NCBI GenBank assembly: GCA_021775655.1
Contig: JAJFHK010000179.1
Coordinates: 1 to 5,216 of the forward strand
Direction of reading: 5' to 3'
DNA length: 5,216 nt
Source: Filomicrobium sp.
GTDB lineage: Bacteria > Pseudomonadota > Alphaproteobacteria > Rhizobiales > Hyphomicrobiaceae
This document shows, one piece after another, positions 1-5,216 of this stretch. The stretch's first letter is position 1, and each line of letters starts with the position of its first letter. Made by a program: the position numbers and the translations under genes. A model generated the notes under the pieces. The model was not told the origin of the DNA. It saw only the letters and a program-made list of their open reading frames with translations, and ran no database searches.

Positions 1-1481
1 ATCGGCTTTTCTGGTTCGCGCAAGCCTGCGCGCGACAGCTTGATCTCACTCGACAATGCGGTGATCGCCTGATCCTGACCAAAGACGAGCCGTTTCAAGT
101 CCTTTTGCAAGTTGGACAGCACTTCGGCGTCCGACTTCGTAACGGTCTTGGGCGGAATGCGCGCCATCGTCGCCACCGTGGCTTCGACCTCTTTAGTGGT
201 GATCTTCTTTTTGCGCTTGTCCTCGGGCACAAGCATCTGCGACGCACCGGTTTCGTCGATCACGTCGATCGCTTTGTCTGGAAGCTTGCGGTCGTTGATG
301 TATTTCGCTGACAGCTCGACTGCAGCGCGCACGGCTTCATTGGTATATTTGATTTTGTGGAATTCCTCGAAGTAGGGCTTGAGGCCCCTGAGGATATCGA
401 CCGCATCCTCGACCGACGGCTCATTCACGTCGATTTTCTGGAAGCGGCGCACCAACGCACGGTCTTTTTCGAAGTGCTGGCGATACTCCTTATAGGTTGT
501 CGAGCCGATGCAGCGAAGTACACCCGCCTGAAGTGCAGGCTTCAAGAGGTTGGATGCATCCATTGCACCGCCTGAAGTGGCACCCGCGCCGATGACGGTA
601 TGAATCTCATCGATAAAGAGGATTGCACCTTCGTAGTTCTCGATCTCTTTCATAACGGCTTTCAACCGCTCTTCGAAATCTCCGCGGTAACGCGTGCCAG
701 CCAGCAGCGCACCCATATCGAGCGAAAAGATCGTAGCGTTGCGCAAAACTTCAGGCACTTCGGCCTTGATGATTTTGCGCGCGAGGCCTTCGGCGATAGC
801 CGTTTTACCAACACCTGGATCCCCGACCAGCAATGGGTTGTTTTTCTGGCGGCGGCAGAGCACCTGGATAGTGCGCAGCACTTCGGGTTCGCGGCCGATC
901 AACGGATCGATCTTGCCGTCACGGGCCTTCTTGTTGAGGTTGACGCAGTAAGAATTGAGTGCGTCCTGGCCGCCCTTGCGTTCCTCGCCTGACTCGGCGT
1001 CTTCGTCAGCACCGTGGGGCGGGCGGCTCTCGGACATGCCGGGGCGCTTGGCAATTCCATGCGAGATGTATTGGACCGCGTCGAAGCGCGTCATTTCCTG
1101 CTCTTGGAGGAAGAAGGCAGCATGACTTTCGCGTTCAGCGAAGATCGCAACGAGAACATTGGCACCGGTAACTTCTTCGCGACCCGACGATTGAACGTGG
1201 ACAACCGCGCGGTGAATGACCCGCTGGAAGCCGTTCGTTGGGGTCGCTTCATCGCTCGATTCAGAGACCAGCCCCTCGAGCTCGGCGTCAAGGTATTCAG
1301 TCACCCGTTCGCGAAGCGAGTCGATTTCGACGTTGCATGCGCGCATGACACCGACTGCATCGCGGTCGTCGACAAGCGCTAGCAGCAGGTGCTCTAGGGT
1401 CGCGTATTCATGCTTGCGTTCGTTGGCGTATTCCAACGCGCGGTGCAGGGCGGATTCGAGGCTTTTTGAGAACGATGGCAC
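1..1481 (-). CDS. clpA: ATP-dependent Clp protease ATP-binding subunit ClpA (5' 493 codons; C-terminal part beyond the left edge)
   Basis: ClpA is the cytoplasmic AAA+ unfoldase that threads substrates, including those delivered by ClpS, into the ClpP peptidase. I translated the reverse strand from the GTG at 1481 and found one open frame of 493 residues running off the edge. Residues 1-145 form the double Clp_N domain ([19 protein letters not shown]), followed by an acidic linker at about 150-170. The first AAA+ module has Walker A GDPGVGKT (220-227), Walker B ILFIDEIH (287-294), sensor 1 GSTT (326-329), paired arginines 345-346 and the sensor-2 region [11 protein letters not shown] (400-410). 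FGQDQAI (467-473) opens the second AAA+ module, whose Walker A is outside the window. The GTG start is chosen because it gives the family's usual PSFS N-terminus. It lies 6 bp after the clpS stop, with an AGG overlapping that stop, which suggests translational coupling. No key residue is missing in the visible part. Confidence 0.97.
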   Translation of the reverse strand, partial: MPSFSKSLESALHRALEYANERKHEYATLEHLLLALVDDRDAVGVMRACNVEIDSLRERVTEYLDAELEGLVSESSDEATPTNGFQRVIHRAVVHVQSSGREEVTGANVLVAIFAERESHAAFFLQEQEMTRFDAVQYISHGIAKRPGMSESRPPHGADEDAESGEERKGGQDALNSYCVNLNKKARDGKIDPLIGREPEVLRTIQVLCRRQKNNPLLVGDPGVGKTAIAEGLARKIIKAEVPEVLRNATIFSLDMGALLAGTRYRGDFEERLKAVMKEIENYEGAILFIDEIHTVIGAGATSGGAMDASNLLKPALQAGVLRCIGSTTYKEYRQHFEKDRALVRRFQKIDVNEPSVEDAVDILRGLKPYFEEFHKIKYTNEAVRAAVELSAKYINDRKLPDKAIDVIDETGASQMLVPEDKRKKKITTKEVEATVATMARIPPKTVTKSDAEVLSNLQKDLKRLVFGQDQAITALSSEIKLSRAGLREPEKP

Positions 1482-1487
1482 GAGAAC

Positions 1488-1832
1488 CTACTCTTTCTCC
1501 ATGGTGCATTGTAGTGGGTGTTGATTTTGCCGGGCGAAGTCCATGACTTGCGTCACCTTCGTTTCGGCGACCTCATAGGTGTAGACCCCGCAAATCCCGA
1601 CGCCCTTCTGGTGGACGTGCAGCATGATGCGAGTTGCATCTTCGCGCCCTTTGGAGAAGAAGCGCTCGAGAACGTGGACGACGAATTCCATCGGAGTGTA
1701 GTCATCGTTTAGTAATAGAACTTTGTAGAGGTTCGGCTTTTTGGTTTCGGGCCGTGTCTTCGTGACGATACCGGTCTGGCCTTCGCCCTCCGAATTGCCT
1801 TCGCCCGGGTCATCGCCATCTTTGCCAGCCAT
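1488..1832 (-). CDS. clpS: ATP-dependent Clp protease adaptor ClpS
   Basis: ClpS binds proteins with N-degrons (bulky hydrophobic N-terminal residues) and hands them to the ClpA N-domain. The chosen ATG gives 114 residues. Residues 1-33 are a disordered, Gly/Asp/Glu-rich tail, the part known to be needed for delivery to ClpA. The core fold starts near [15 protein letters not shown] (36-50). N42, D43, D44, T46 and M48 correspond to the N-degron pocket of E. coli ClpS (N34, D35, D36, T38, gatekeeper M40), and H74 in VHQKG corresponds to E. coli H66. [12 protein letters not shown] (82-93) and the [10 protein letters not shown] tail are also typical. A GTG at 1901 in the same frame would add 23 residues and has a GAGGG upstream. 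I prefer 1832 on family length, although its Shine-Dalgarno is poor. The gene is cotranscribed with clpA. Confidence 0.96.
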   Translation of the reverse strand: MAGKDGDDPGEGNSEGEGQTGIVTKTRPETKKPNLYKVLLLNDDYTPMEFVVHVLERFFSKGREDATRIMLHVHQKGVGICGVYTYEVAETKVTQVMDFARQNQHPLQCTMEKE

Positions 1833-1928
1833 GGAAACCCATAGTGGCAGCAGGTCGATCCGGGTCCAATCGTCTTCAGTTCGCGCGCCGTTCGCGTGCA
1901 CTCGCTCCGTCCCTCAGCTAGTCTTCGC

Positions 1929-1968
1929 CTTGAGTAGACATTCTCACTCAAGTCGCAGTCGCGGGCAA
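1929..1968 (-). promoter_or_regulatory. Candidate clpS promoter overlapping an inverted repeat
   Basis: On the minus strand, TTGCCC (1963-1968) is followed after 17 bases by GAGAAT (1940-1945), a weak sigma70-like pair that would start transcription about 100 bases before the clpS ATG. The -10 candidate sits in the spacer of a perfect inverted repeat, CTTGAGT-N10-ACTCAAG (1929-1952). The repeat is directly visible; the promoter call is inference from weak hexamers. Confidence 0.3.
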
Positions 1969-1981
1969 TGGCGGCGACACC

Positions 1982-1998
1982 CTAATCACGGTGACTAG
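1982..1998. repeat. 17-bp imperfect palindrome upstream of clpS
   Basis: The sequence CTAATCACGGTGACTAG is symmetric about position 1990, with 7 of 8 base pairs matching (only 1985/1995 mismatched). It lies 150-166 bases upstream of the clpS ATG and about 45 bases from the phasin terminator, in DNA with no gene. The size and symmetry suit a dimeric regulator's site, but I do not recognise it as the motif of a named regulator. Confidence 0.4.
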
Positions 1999-2043
1999 CC
2001 TGGACCCACAACTGAACCCTAAGATGGGTGCACATCGGGACGC

Positions 2044-2073
2044 AAAAAAGGCCCAGCTGCAAGCCGGGCCTTT
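2044..2073 (-). terminator. Rho-independent terminator of the phasin gene
   Basis: Read on the minus strand, AAAGGCCC (2047-2054) and GGGCCTTT (2066-2073) form a perfect 8-bp stem. A further 3-bp helix (2056-2058 with 2062-2064) lies inside the loop. The stem is followed on this strand by a run of six T (2044-2049). It lies about 90 bases after the phasin stop codon and before the clpS promoter region, so it should insulate clpS-clpA from phasin transcription. Confidence 0.85.
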
Positions 2074-2145
2074 ACCATTTGGAAAGATTTGCGGACGGAC
2101 CTTCGCCGCAAGCCACCAAACCTTGTATTTCGCTCGACGCCACCC

Positions 2146-2168
2146 ACTGATCGTAGGACACGATCAGT
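2146..2168 (-). other. Perfect 9-bp hairpin spanning the phasin stop codon
   Basis: ACTGATCGT (2146-2154) and ACGATCAGT (2160-2168) are exact reverse complements around the 5-base loop AGGAC (2155-2159). On the phasin mRNA the stop codon UGA (2166-2164) lies inside the 5' arm of the stem. No T-run follows, so this is not a standard terminator; the true terminator is about 75 bases further on. It could protect the mRNA 3' end or act as a processing site. Confidence 0.6.
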
Positions 2169-2523
2169 TGTTGAACTGGAATGCCTTCTCGATAGGCTTC
2201 GACGCGTCCTTTGCAAGATTTGCATACATACCGCCAACCTTGGTCATTTGGTGCATGTACTCGTCATAGGAACGCTTGGCGAAACTTGACTGGATTTCGA
2301 AGGCCTGATCGAGAGACTTTGCTGCCATCAGCTTTTCGAAAGTCGCTGTTGATTCCTCAAAGGAGCGGCGCGTGTAATCGGTCATTTCGGCGGCAATCGC
2401 CTGCCAGCCTTTGCTCCACTCGCCCATAAGCTTCATCGAAGATTCGATGTTCTGCTGGTTCAGCTTCTGGAATTCCTCGAAACCTTTGGCGTTCTCGAAG
2501 CCTTTCAACGGATTGAAATCCAT
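2164..2523 (-). CDS. Phasin family protein (PHB granule-associated)
   Basis: This encodes a 119-residue, almost wholly helical protein with the character of the Phasin_2 family. Phasins are small amphipathic proteins that coat polyhydroxyalkanoate granules and limit their coalescence. It starts MDFNPLKGFENAKGFEEFQKLNQQNIES and then has a helix rich in Trp and Lys (residues 30-46, MKLMGEWSKGWQAIAAEM). Next comes the typical segment AKSLDQAFEIQSSFAKRSYDEYMHQM (68-93), and the protein ends in a short FNN tail. There is no signal peptide or transmembrane segment. The ATG at 2523 has a strong Shine-Dalgarno AGGAGA (2531-2536). The gene stands alone, with its own promoter region and its own terminator (2044-2073), and is divergent from the carboxypeptidase gene. 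Family assignment is firm. The PHB-granule role is from family knowledge; some members associate with other partners. No PHA synthase is visible in the window. Confidence 0.92.
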   Translation of the reverse strand: MDFNPLKGFENAKGFEEFQKLNQQNIESSMKLMGEWSKGWQAIAAEMTDYTRRSFEESTATFEKLMAAKSLDQAFEIQSSFAKRSYDEYMHQMTKVGGMYANLAKDASKPIEKAFQFNN

Positions 2524-2530
2524 GGTTGTA

Positions 2531-2536
2531 TCTCCT
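2531..2536 (-). promoter_or_regulatory. Ribosome binding site of the phasin gene
   Basis: AGGAGA on the minus strand lies 7 bases before the ATG at 2523. It is the strongest Shine-Dalgarno in the window and fixes the phasin start, in keeping with a highly expressed protein. Confidence 0.8.
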
Positions 2537-2637
2537 GGTGCAGAGTTGCTTGCCGAGGTGAATGCCGCGTTGCGACATCCTCGTAGTCATCACGACTCAA
2601 ACGTCATTCTGAGATGATCTGGTACTCATCCAAGCAG

Positions 2638-2665
2638 ATTTTGCTGCATTGCACAATAGGCTCAA
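2638..2665 (-). promoter_or_regulatory. Candidate phasin promoter with a PhaR-like palindrome in its spacer
   Basis: On the minus strand, TTGAGC (2660-2665) and CAAAAT (2638-2643) are 16 bases apart and could be the -35 and -10 boxes, giving a leader of about 110 bases. Within the spacer, plus-strand CTGC-ATT-GCAC (2644-2654) matches 7 of 8 fixed bases of CTGC-N3-GCAG, reported for the PHB-responsive repressor PhaR in Rhodobacter sphaeroides. The palindrome is visible. Assigning it to PhaR rests on the downstream phasin and on remembered consensus. Confidence 0.4.
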
Positions 2666-2721
2666 AACAGCGCAGGTGGTGGAATTTTTAACCACGCTTG
2701 TGTTTGAACACCAGGGGTAAA

Positions 2722-2749
2722 TTGTGCGTCCGCAGCGTAATTCGATTCA
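2722..2749 (+). promoter_or_regulatory. Weak candidate promoter for the D,D-carboxypeptidase gene, with a GANTC site
   Basis: TTGTGC (2722-2727) and GATTCA (2744-2749) are 16 bases apart, upstream of the plus-strand gene. The hexamers are poor sigma70 matches. The second one contains GATTC, a GANTC site of the CcrM methylase, which in alphaproteobacteria often marks promoters controlled by GcrA. No better promoter was seen in 2666-2852. Confidence 0.22.
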
Positions 2750-2852
2750 AGCGCCGTAAAGCCGTCAAGAAGGGATGATCTCAAAGGACTTGATTCAGCG
2801 CGACAGGCGCAACGGCGCGGGGCCGGCTCACCTGAAAGACGCATTATCCGCC

Positions 2853-4352
2853 ATGATGATGACTGATCGATTCTCCCTCCAACGATTCGTGCCTGCTACT
2901 TTTGTGGCAGTCCGTCTTGCGGGGACGTTGGCGGTATTGATCTTCATTTCAGCGATTTCAGCGGGTGCTGCTCAAGCAGCACCTGCAAAATATGCTTCGA
3001 TCGCCTATGACGCAAACACCGGCGAGCCGCTGTTTGAAACATTCGGCAGCGACAAGCGGTATCCTGCCTCGCTGACCAAAATCATGACTCTCTACATGGC
3101 CTTTGACCTGATTAAGAAGGGTCGGATGAGCCGCAATACATGGATACCGATCAGCGCTCAGGCGGCAGCACAGCCGCCTTCGAAGCTCGGCTTCGAAGTC
3201 GGTGATAAGATCCGGCTCATCGATGCGATCAAGGCTCTCGTGACCAAGAGTGCCAATGATGTCGCTGCCGCTATCGCCGAGAAAATCGCTGGTTCGGAAA
3301 AGGCGTTTGCCCGCCTGATGACCAAGAAGGCTCGCGAACTGGGTATGAAGAACACCGTGTTCCGGAACGCCTCTGGCCTGCCAAACGACAAACAGGTGAC
3401 AACGGCGCACGACATGGTCAAACTGGCTTTGCGGATTCAGGACGACTTCCCAAAGCTCTATAAGCTTTTCTCGACCCGCTACTTCACCTACCGCAAGAAG
3501 ACCTACAAGAACCACAACACTCTTCTTGGCGCGGTGAAGGGGGTTGATGGGATCAAGACGGGTTATATTCGCGCGTCCGGCTTCAATCTGGTCAGCTCCG
3601 TTAAACGGGACGGCAAGCACGTCATAGCTGTCGTGTTCGGTGGCAAGACAGCACGTTCTCGCAACACGCATATGCGATCGATCATTGCTCGGGCGCTCAA
3701 GCAGGCGTCCACTAAGAAAACGCGCAAGCGCAATCCGCTGCTGATCGCCAAACCGCGTCCGGTGCTGAGGCCGACACTCCCAACCCAGAAACCCGTCGTC
3801 GATCAAACGATCCAGGTCGGGCGTGCCGATCTGCCTCCGCAGCCCAGAAGATCAGTAAAAATTGCCAAAGTCCGGCGGCATGATTTTCTGCGCTCGCCGT
3901 CGCCGGAGGCGATAAGACCGGTTGCAGCCCCAAAACCGGTTGCGGCATATCGTGGTGCTTCACCGGGCCGTGCACCGGGCACTCTGCAAGATCAACTTGC
4001 CGCGCTGCTTGCCAGAAGCGGGATCGATGGCGTGACACAAGCTCCCGATCAGGGTTCGGCCGACGAAGCAATTGTGAGACGGGAGCAGCCTGCTGAAGCG
4101 GCGCGCGGGTCCTTTATTATTCAGGTCGGCGCATTCGCGAGCCAGCGGGAAGCAGAAGCTCAATTGAAAGCGGTAGCCCAGCGCGCCGAGCAGATTCTTA
4201 CCGGTTATGACCAACGGACGGAAACGGTGGCAAAGGGCTCGCAGAAAATATTCCGGGCGCGATTTGCTGGTTTCGATTCAAGTACGGCGACGGCGGCGTG
4301 CACGGAATTGCGCCGACGCTCGATCGATTGCTTTGTTACGAAGTCGCGCTAG
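2853..4352 (+). CDS. D-alanyl-D-alanine carboxypeptidase (peptidase S11, DacF-like) with C-terminal SPOR domain
   Basis: This is a periplasmic low-molecular-mass penicillin-binding protein that removes the terminal D-Ala of peptidoglycan pentapeptides. It has 499 residues from the ATG at 2853. A signal peptide with hydrophobic core AGTLAVLIFISAISAG ends at AQA (about residue 42). The S11 domain spans about 45-285 and contains all three motifs: SLTK with S73 nucleophile and K76, SAN at 133-135, and KTG at 235-237. A basic, Pro-rich linker (about 286-415) follows, then a SPOR domain (419-499, starting GSFIIQVGAFASQREAEAQ). SPOR domains bind glycan strands stripped of peptides at the septum, so division-site activity is likely. 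The usual PBP5 C-terminal domain is absent. ATGs at 2856 and 2859 are equal alternatives. An in-frame ATG at 2775 would add 26 residues, but its AAGGG directly abuts the start, too close to serve as a Shine-Dalgarno. Confidence 0.95.
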   Translation: MMMTDRFSLQRFVPATFVAVRLAGTLAVLIFISAISAGAAQAAPAKYASIAYDANTGEPLFETFGSDKRYPASLTKIMTLYMAFDLIKKGRMSRNTWIPISAQAAAQPPSKLGFEVGDKIRLIDAIKALVTKSANDVAAAIAEKIAGSEKAFARLMTKKARELGMKNTVFRNASGLPNDKQVTTAHDMVKLALRIQDDFPKLYKLFSTRYFTYRKKTYKNHNTLLGAVKGVDGIKTGYIRASGFNLVSSVKRDGKHVIAVVFGGKTARSRNTHMRSIIARALKQASTKKTRKRNPLLIAKPRPVLRPTLPTQKPVVDQTIQVGRADLPPQPRRSVKIAKVRRHDFLRSPSPEAIRPVAAPKPVAAYRGASPGRAPGTLQDQLAALLARSGIDGVTQAPDQGSADEAIVRREQPAEAARGSFIIQVGAFASQREAEAQLKAVAQRAEQILTGYDQRTETVAKGSQKIFRARFAGFDSSTATAACTELRRRSIDCFVTKSR

Positions 4353-4363
4353 ATTTTTGTCAC

Positions 4364-5053
4364 TCATGCGTCCCCGAGTAGCACTGTCTTGGCTTCATTG
4401 ATCTTGGCTGCCAGGTATGTCGAGCCGCCACGGTCGGGATGCAATTTCAAAATCAATTCCTTATGCGCGCGGCGGATTTCTTCAGCTCCGGCGCCCGGCC
4501 TCAACCCCAAGATCTCATAGGCTTCTTGTTTCGACATGCGACCGTCGGGGCCCGCCATCTCCTGCTCACCGCGCTCGATGTCATCTCGCCAGGTCGGGTG
4601 GACACGGTCGAGGTAGGCTTCGATGAGTTGGGCGGAAGCGGGATCGTCGACACGGACGTCCTGCCAGAGTAGTGCCAATTCGGCCGGCTTGAGGCGCTCG
4701 ATCCGACGGCCCTCGAACAGTCCCTTGATGACCCTTCCGCGAATTTCTCCGGTTTCGTGGTCGAGTTGCATCTCAAGGTATTCAGTTTTGACTTCGGAGG
4801 TGTTGCCCGGCGTCGGGCTCCCACCAGAAAGACCAAGCGAAGCTCCCGACAACAAGTACATGCCCAGCATAGCGATGGGAATCGCAGCGACACCGGCTCC
4901 GCGGGTCATCAATGCGGCTGAAGCGATCATCAGTACGCCGCCTGCGGCCAGTTGCAAATTTCGGGCGAGCCGTGCCGAACTGATGCCCTTGAGACCGTGC
5001 ATCGCCAAAATCACGATGGCGAGCAATACGAGGCCGATTAACAGGAATTGCAT
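4364..5053 (-). CDS. Membrane-anchored J-domain protein, Tim14/Pam18-like (TimB-type)
   Basis: This is a 229-residue DnaK co-chaperone of the inner membrane. Hydrophobic segments lie at about 2-18, 34-50 and 54-74. The basic loop KGISSARLARN (22-32) should be cytoplasmic by the positive-inside rule, which places the C-terminus in the cytoplasm with DnaK. Residues 88-160 form a soluble stretch (DHETGEIRGRVIKGLFEGRR, then EAYLDRVHPTWRDD) typical of alphaproteobacterial members. The J domain is at 175-229, at the extreme C-terminus, with the DnaK-activating HPD at 205-207. Its end, HPDRGGSTYLAAKINEAK, closely resembles mitochondrial Pam18 (HPDKGGS, then KINEAKD). Caulobacter TimB was described as a Tim14 relative of this kind. 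The ATG at 5053 has only a weak AAAGAGAG upstream. The stop lies 11 bp from that of the convergent carboxypeptidase gene, with no terminator between. The client is unknown. Confidence 0.9.
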   Translation of the reverse strand: MQFLLIGLVLLAIVILAMHGLKGISSARLARNLQLAAGGVLMIASAALMTRGAGVAAIPIAMLGMYLLSGASLGLSGGSPTPGNTSEVKTEYLEMQLDHETGEIRGRVIKGLFEGRRIERLKPAELALLWQDVRVDDPASAQLIEAYLDRVHPTWRDDIERGEQEMAGPDGRMSKQEAYEILGLRPGAGAEEIRRAHKELILKLHPDRGGSTYLAAKINEAKTVLLGDA

Positions 5054-5164
5054 ATCAGTGCGTCGGCTCTCTTTGGCGAATTGCTCACGTCGCGTACTTC
5101 ACGCGCAAGCGATCCTACCCGAACTTCGGCTTGCATTGCCAGTTGATGAAAACAACTTGCTTGC

Positions 5165-5216
5165 TCAGCCTTTTGGGTCGAGCTGTTCCAATAACAGACG
5201 CGCACCGCGTGCGCCG
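5165..5216 (-). CDS. Possible 3' end of an unidentified gene (right edge)
   Basis: Only 16 codons and a TGA are visible. On the minus strand, the frame starting at 5215 reads GARGARLLLEQLDPKG and then stops, which looks like an ordinary Leu/Arg-rich helical C-terminus. It lies 111 bp upstream of the J-domain gene in the same direction. The gap (5054-5164) has no clear promoter or T-run terminator, only two 5-bp inverted repeats (AGTTG/CAACT at 5141-5157 and CGCGT/ACGCG at 5091-5105). The family cannot be told from so few residues, and the frame may not be coding at all. Confidence 0.35.
   Translation of the reverse strand, partial: GARGARLLLEQLDPKG

Noticed and set aside
600..992. 130-codon open frame on the plus strand
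   Set aside because: It is antisense to the Walker A and B region of clpA, which is unmistakable on the minus strand. Several other plus-strand frames between 105 and 1524 are rejected for the same reason.
1709..1951. 80-codon minus-strand frame overlapping the clpS start
   Set aside because: It is out of frame with clpS, its translation is Arg/Ser-rich without recognisable features, and it crosses the conserved start of the ClpS core.
2675..2695. Short inverted repeat GTGGT/ACCAC around an AT-rich loop
   Set aside because: A 5-bp stem with a 10-base loop is within chance expectation, and no T-run follows on either strand, so it is not called a terminator.
2662..2844. 60-codon minus-strand open frame in the phasin-carboxypeptidase gap
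   Set aside because: The composition is unremarkable, there is no convincing ribosome binding site, and it overlaps the candidate phasin promoter and the start region of the carboxypeptidase gene.
2958..3806. 282-codon open frame on the minus strand
   Set aside because: It lies wholly inside the carboxypeptidase gene on the opposite strand. The plus-strand frame has all catalytic motifs and a SPOR domain, while the antisense translation is Arg/His/Cys-rich and resembles no family.
3712..4214. Two minus-strand open frames (119 and 84 codons) opposite the linker and SPOR region
   Set aside because: They mirror a Pro/Arg-rich coding stretch, which commonly leaves the opposite strand open. No motif or ribosome binding site supports them.
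5146..5216. Plus-strand ATG opening a frame (MKTTCLLSLLGRAVPIT) to the right edge
   Set aside because: It has a lipoprotein- or signal-like look, but there is no Shine-Dalgarno, only 23 codons are visible, and it overlaps a minus-strand frame in line with its neighbour. It cannot be decided from this window, so it is not listed.

Overview
The window looks like chromosomal DNA from an alphaproteobacterium, most likely the Hyphomicrobiales (Rhizobiales). The evidence is a clpS-clpA pair whose ClpA begins VPSFSKSLE, a short phasin typical of PHB-storing alphaproteobacteria, a D,D-carboxypeptidase fused to a SPOR domain, and a membrane-anchored J protein of the Tim14/Pam18 type. The base composition is moderately GC-rich and even throughout. 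I see no insertion sequence, CRISPR array, tRNA or rRNA. This is an ordinary core-genome region, not a mobile island.

Layout, left to right. Positions 1-1481 (minus) hold the N-terminal 493 codons of clpA, cut by the left edge just before the second ATPase domain. clpS (1488-1832, minus) lies 6 bp upstream of clpA and forms an operon with it. The 331-bp gap 1833-2163 holds the clpS upstream region, with a weak promoter candidate and two dyad symmetries, and then the intrinsic terminator of the phasin gene (2044-2073, minus). The phasin gene is at 2164-2523 (minus), and a perfect 9-bp hairpin spans its stop codon. The gap 2524-2852 is a divergent regulatory region. It holds the phasin ribosome binding site, a phasin promoter candidate with a PhaR-like palindrome in its spacer, and part of a cluster of GANTC (CcrM methylation) sites. 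The SPOR-type D,D-carboxypeptidase runs from 2853 to 4352 (plus). It converges, with only 11 bp between stop codons, on the J-domain gene (4364-5053, minus). The last 52 bases may be the 3' end of another minus-strand gene.

How the genes fit together: ClpS delivers N-degron substrates to the ClpA unfoldase, which feeds ClpP. The phasin coats PHB granules. The carboxypeptidase trims peptidoglycan peptides, and its SPOR domain should direct it to the division septum. The J protein would stimulate DnaK at the inner membrane. The main points for follow-up are the J protein's close resemblance to mitochondrial Tim14/Pam18, the phasin stop-codon hairpin, the candidate PhaR operator, the dyads upstream of clpS and the GANTC cluster. 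None of these amounts to a clearly new system.
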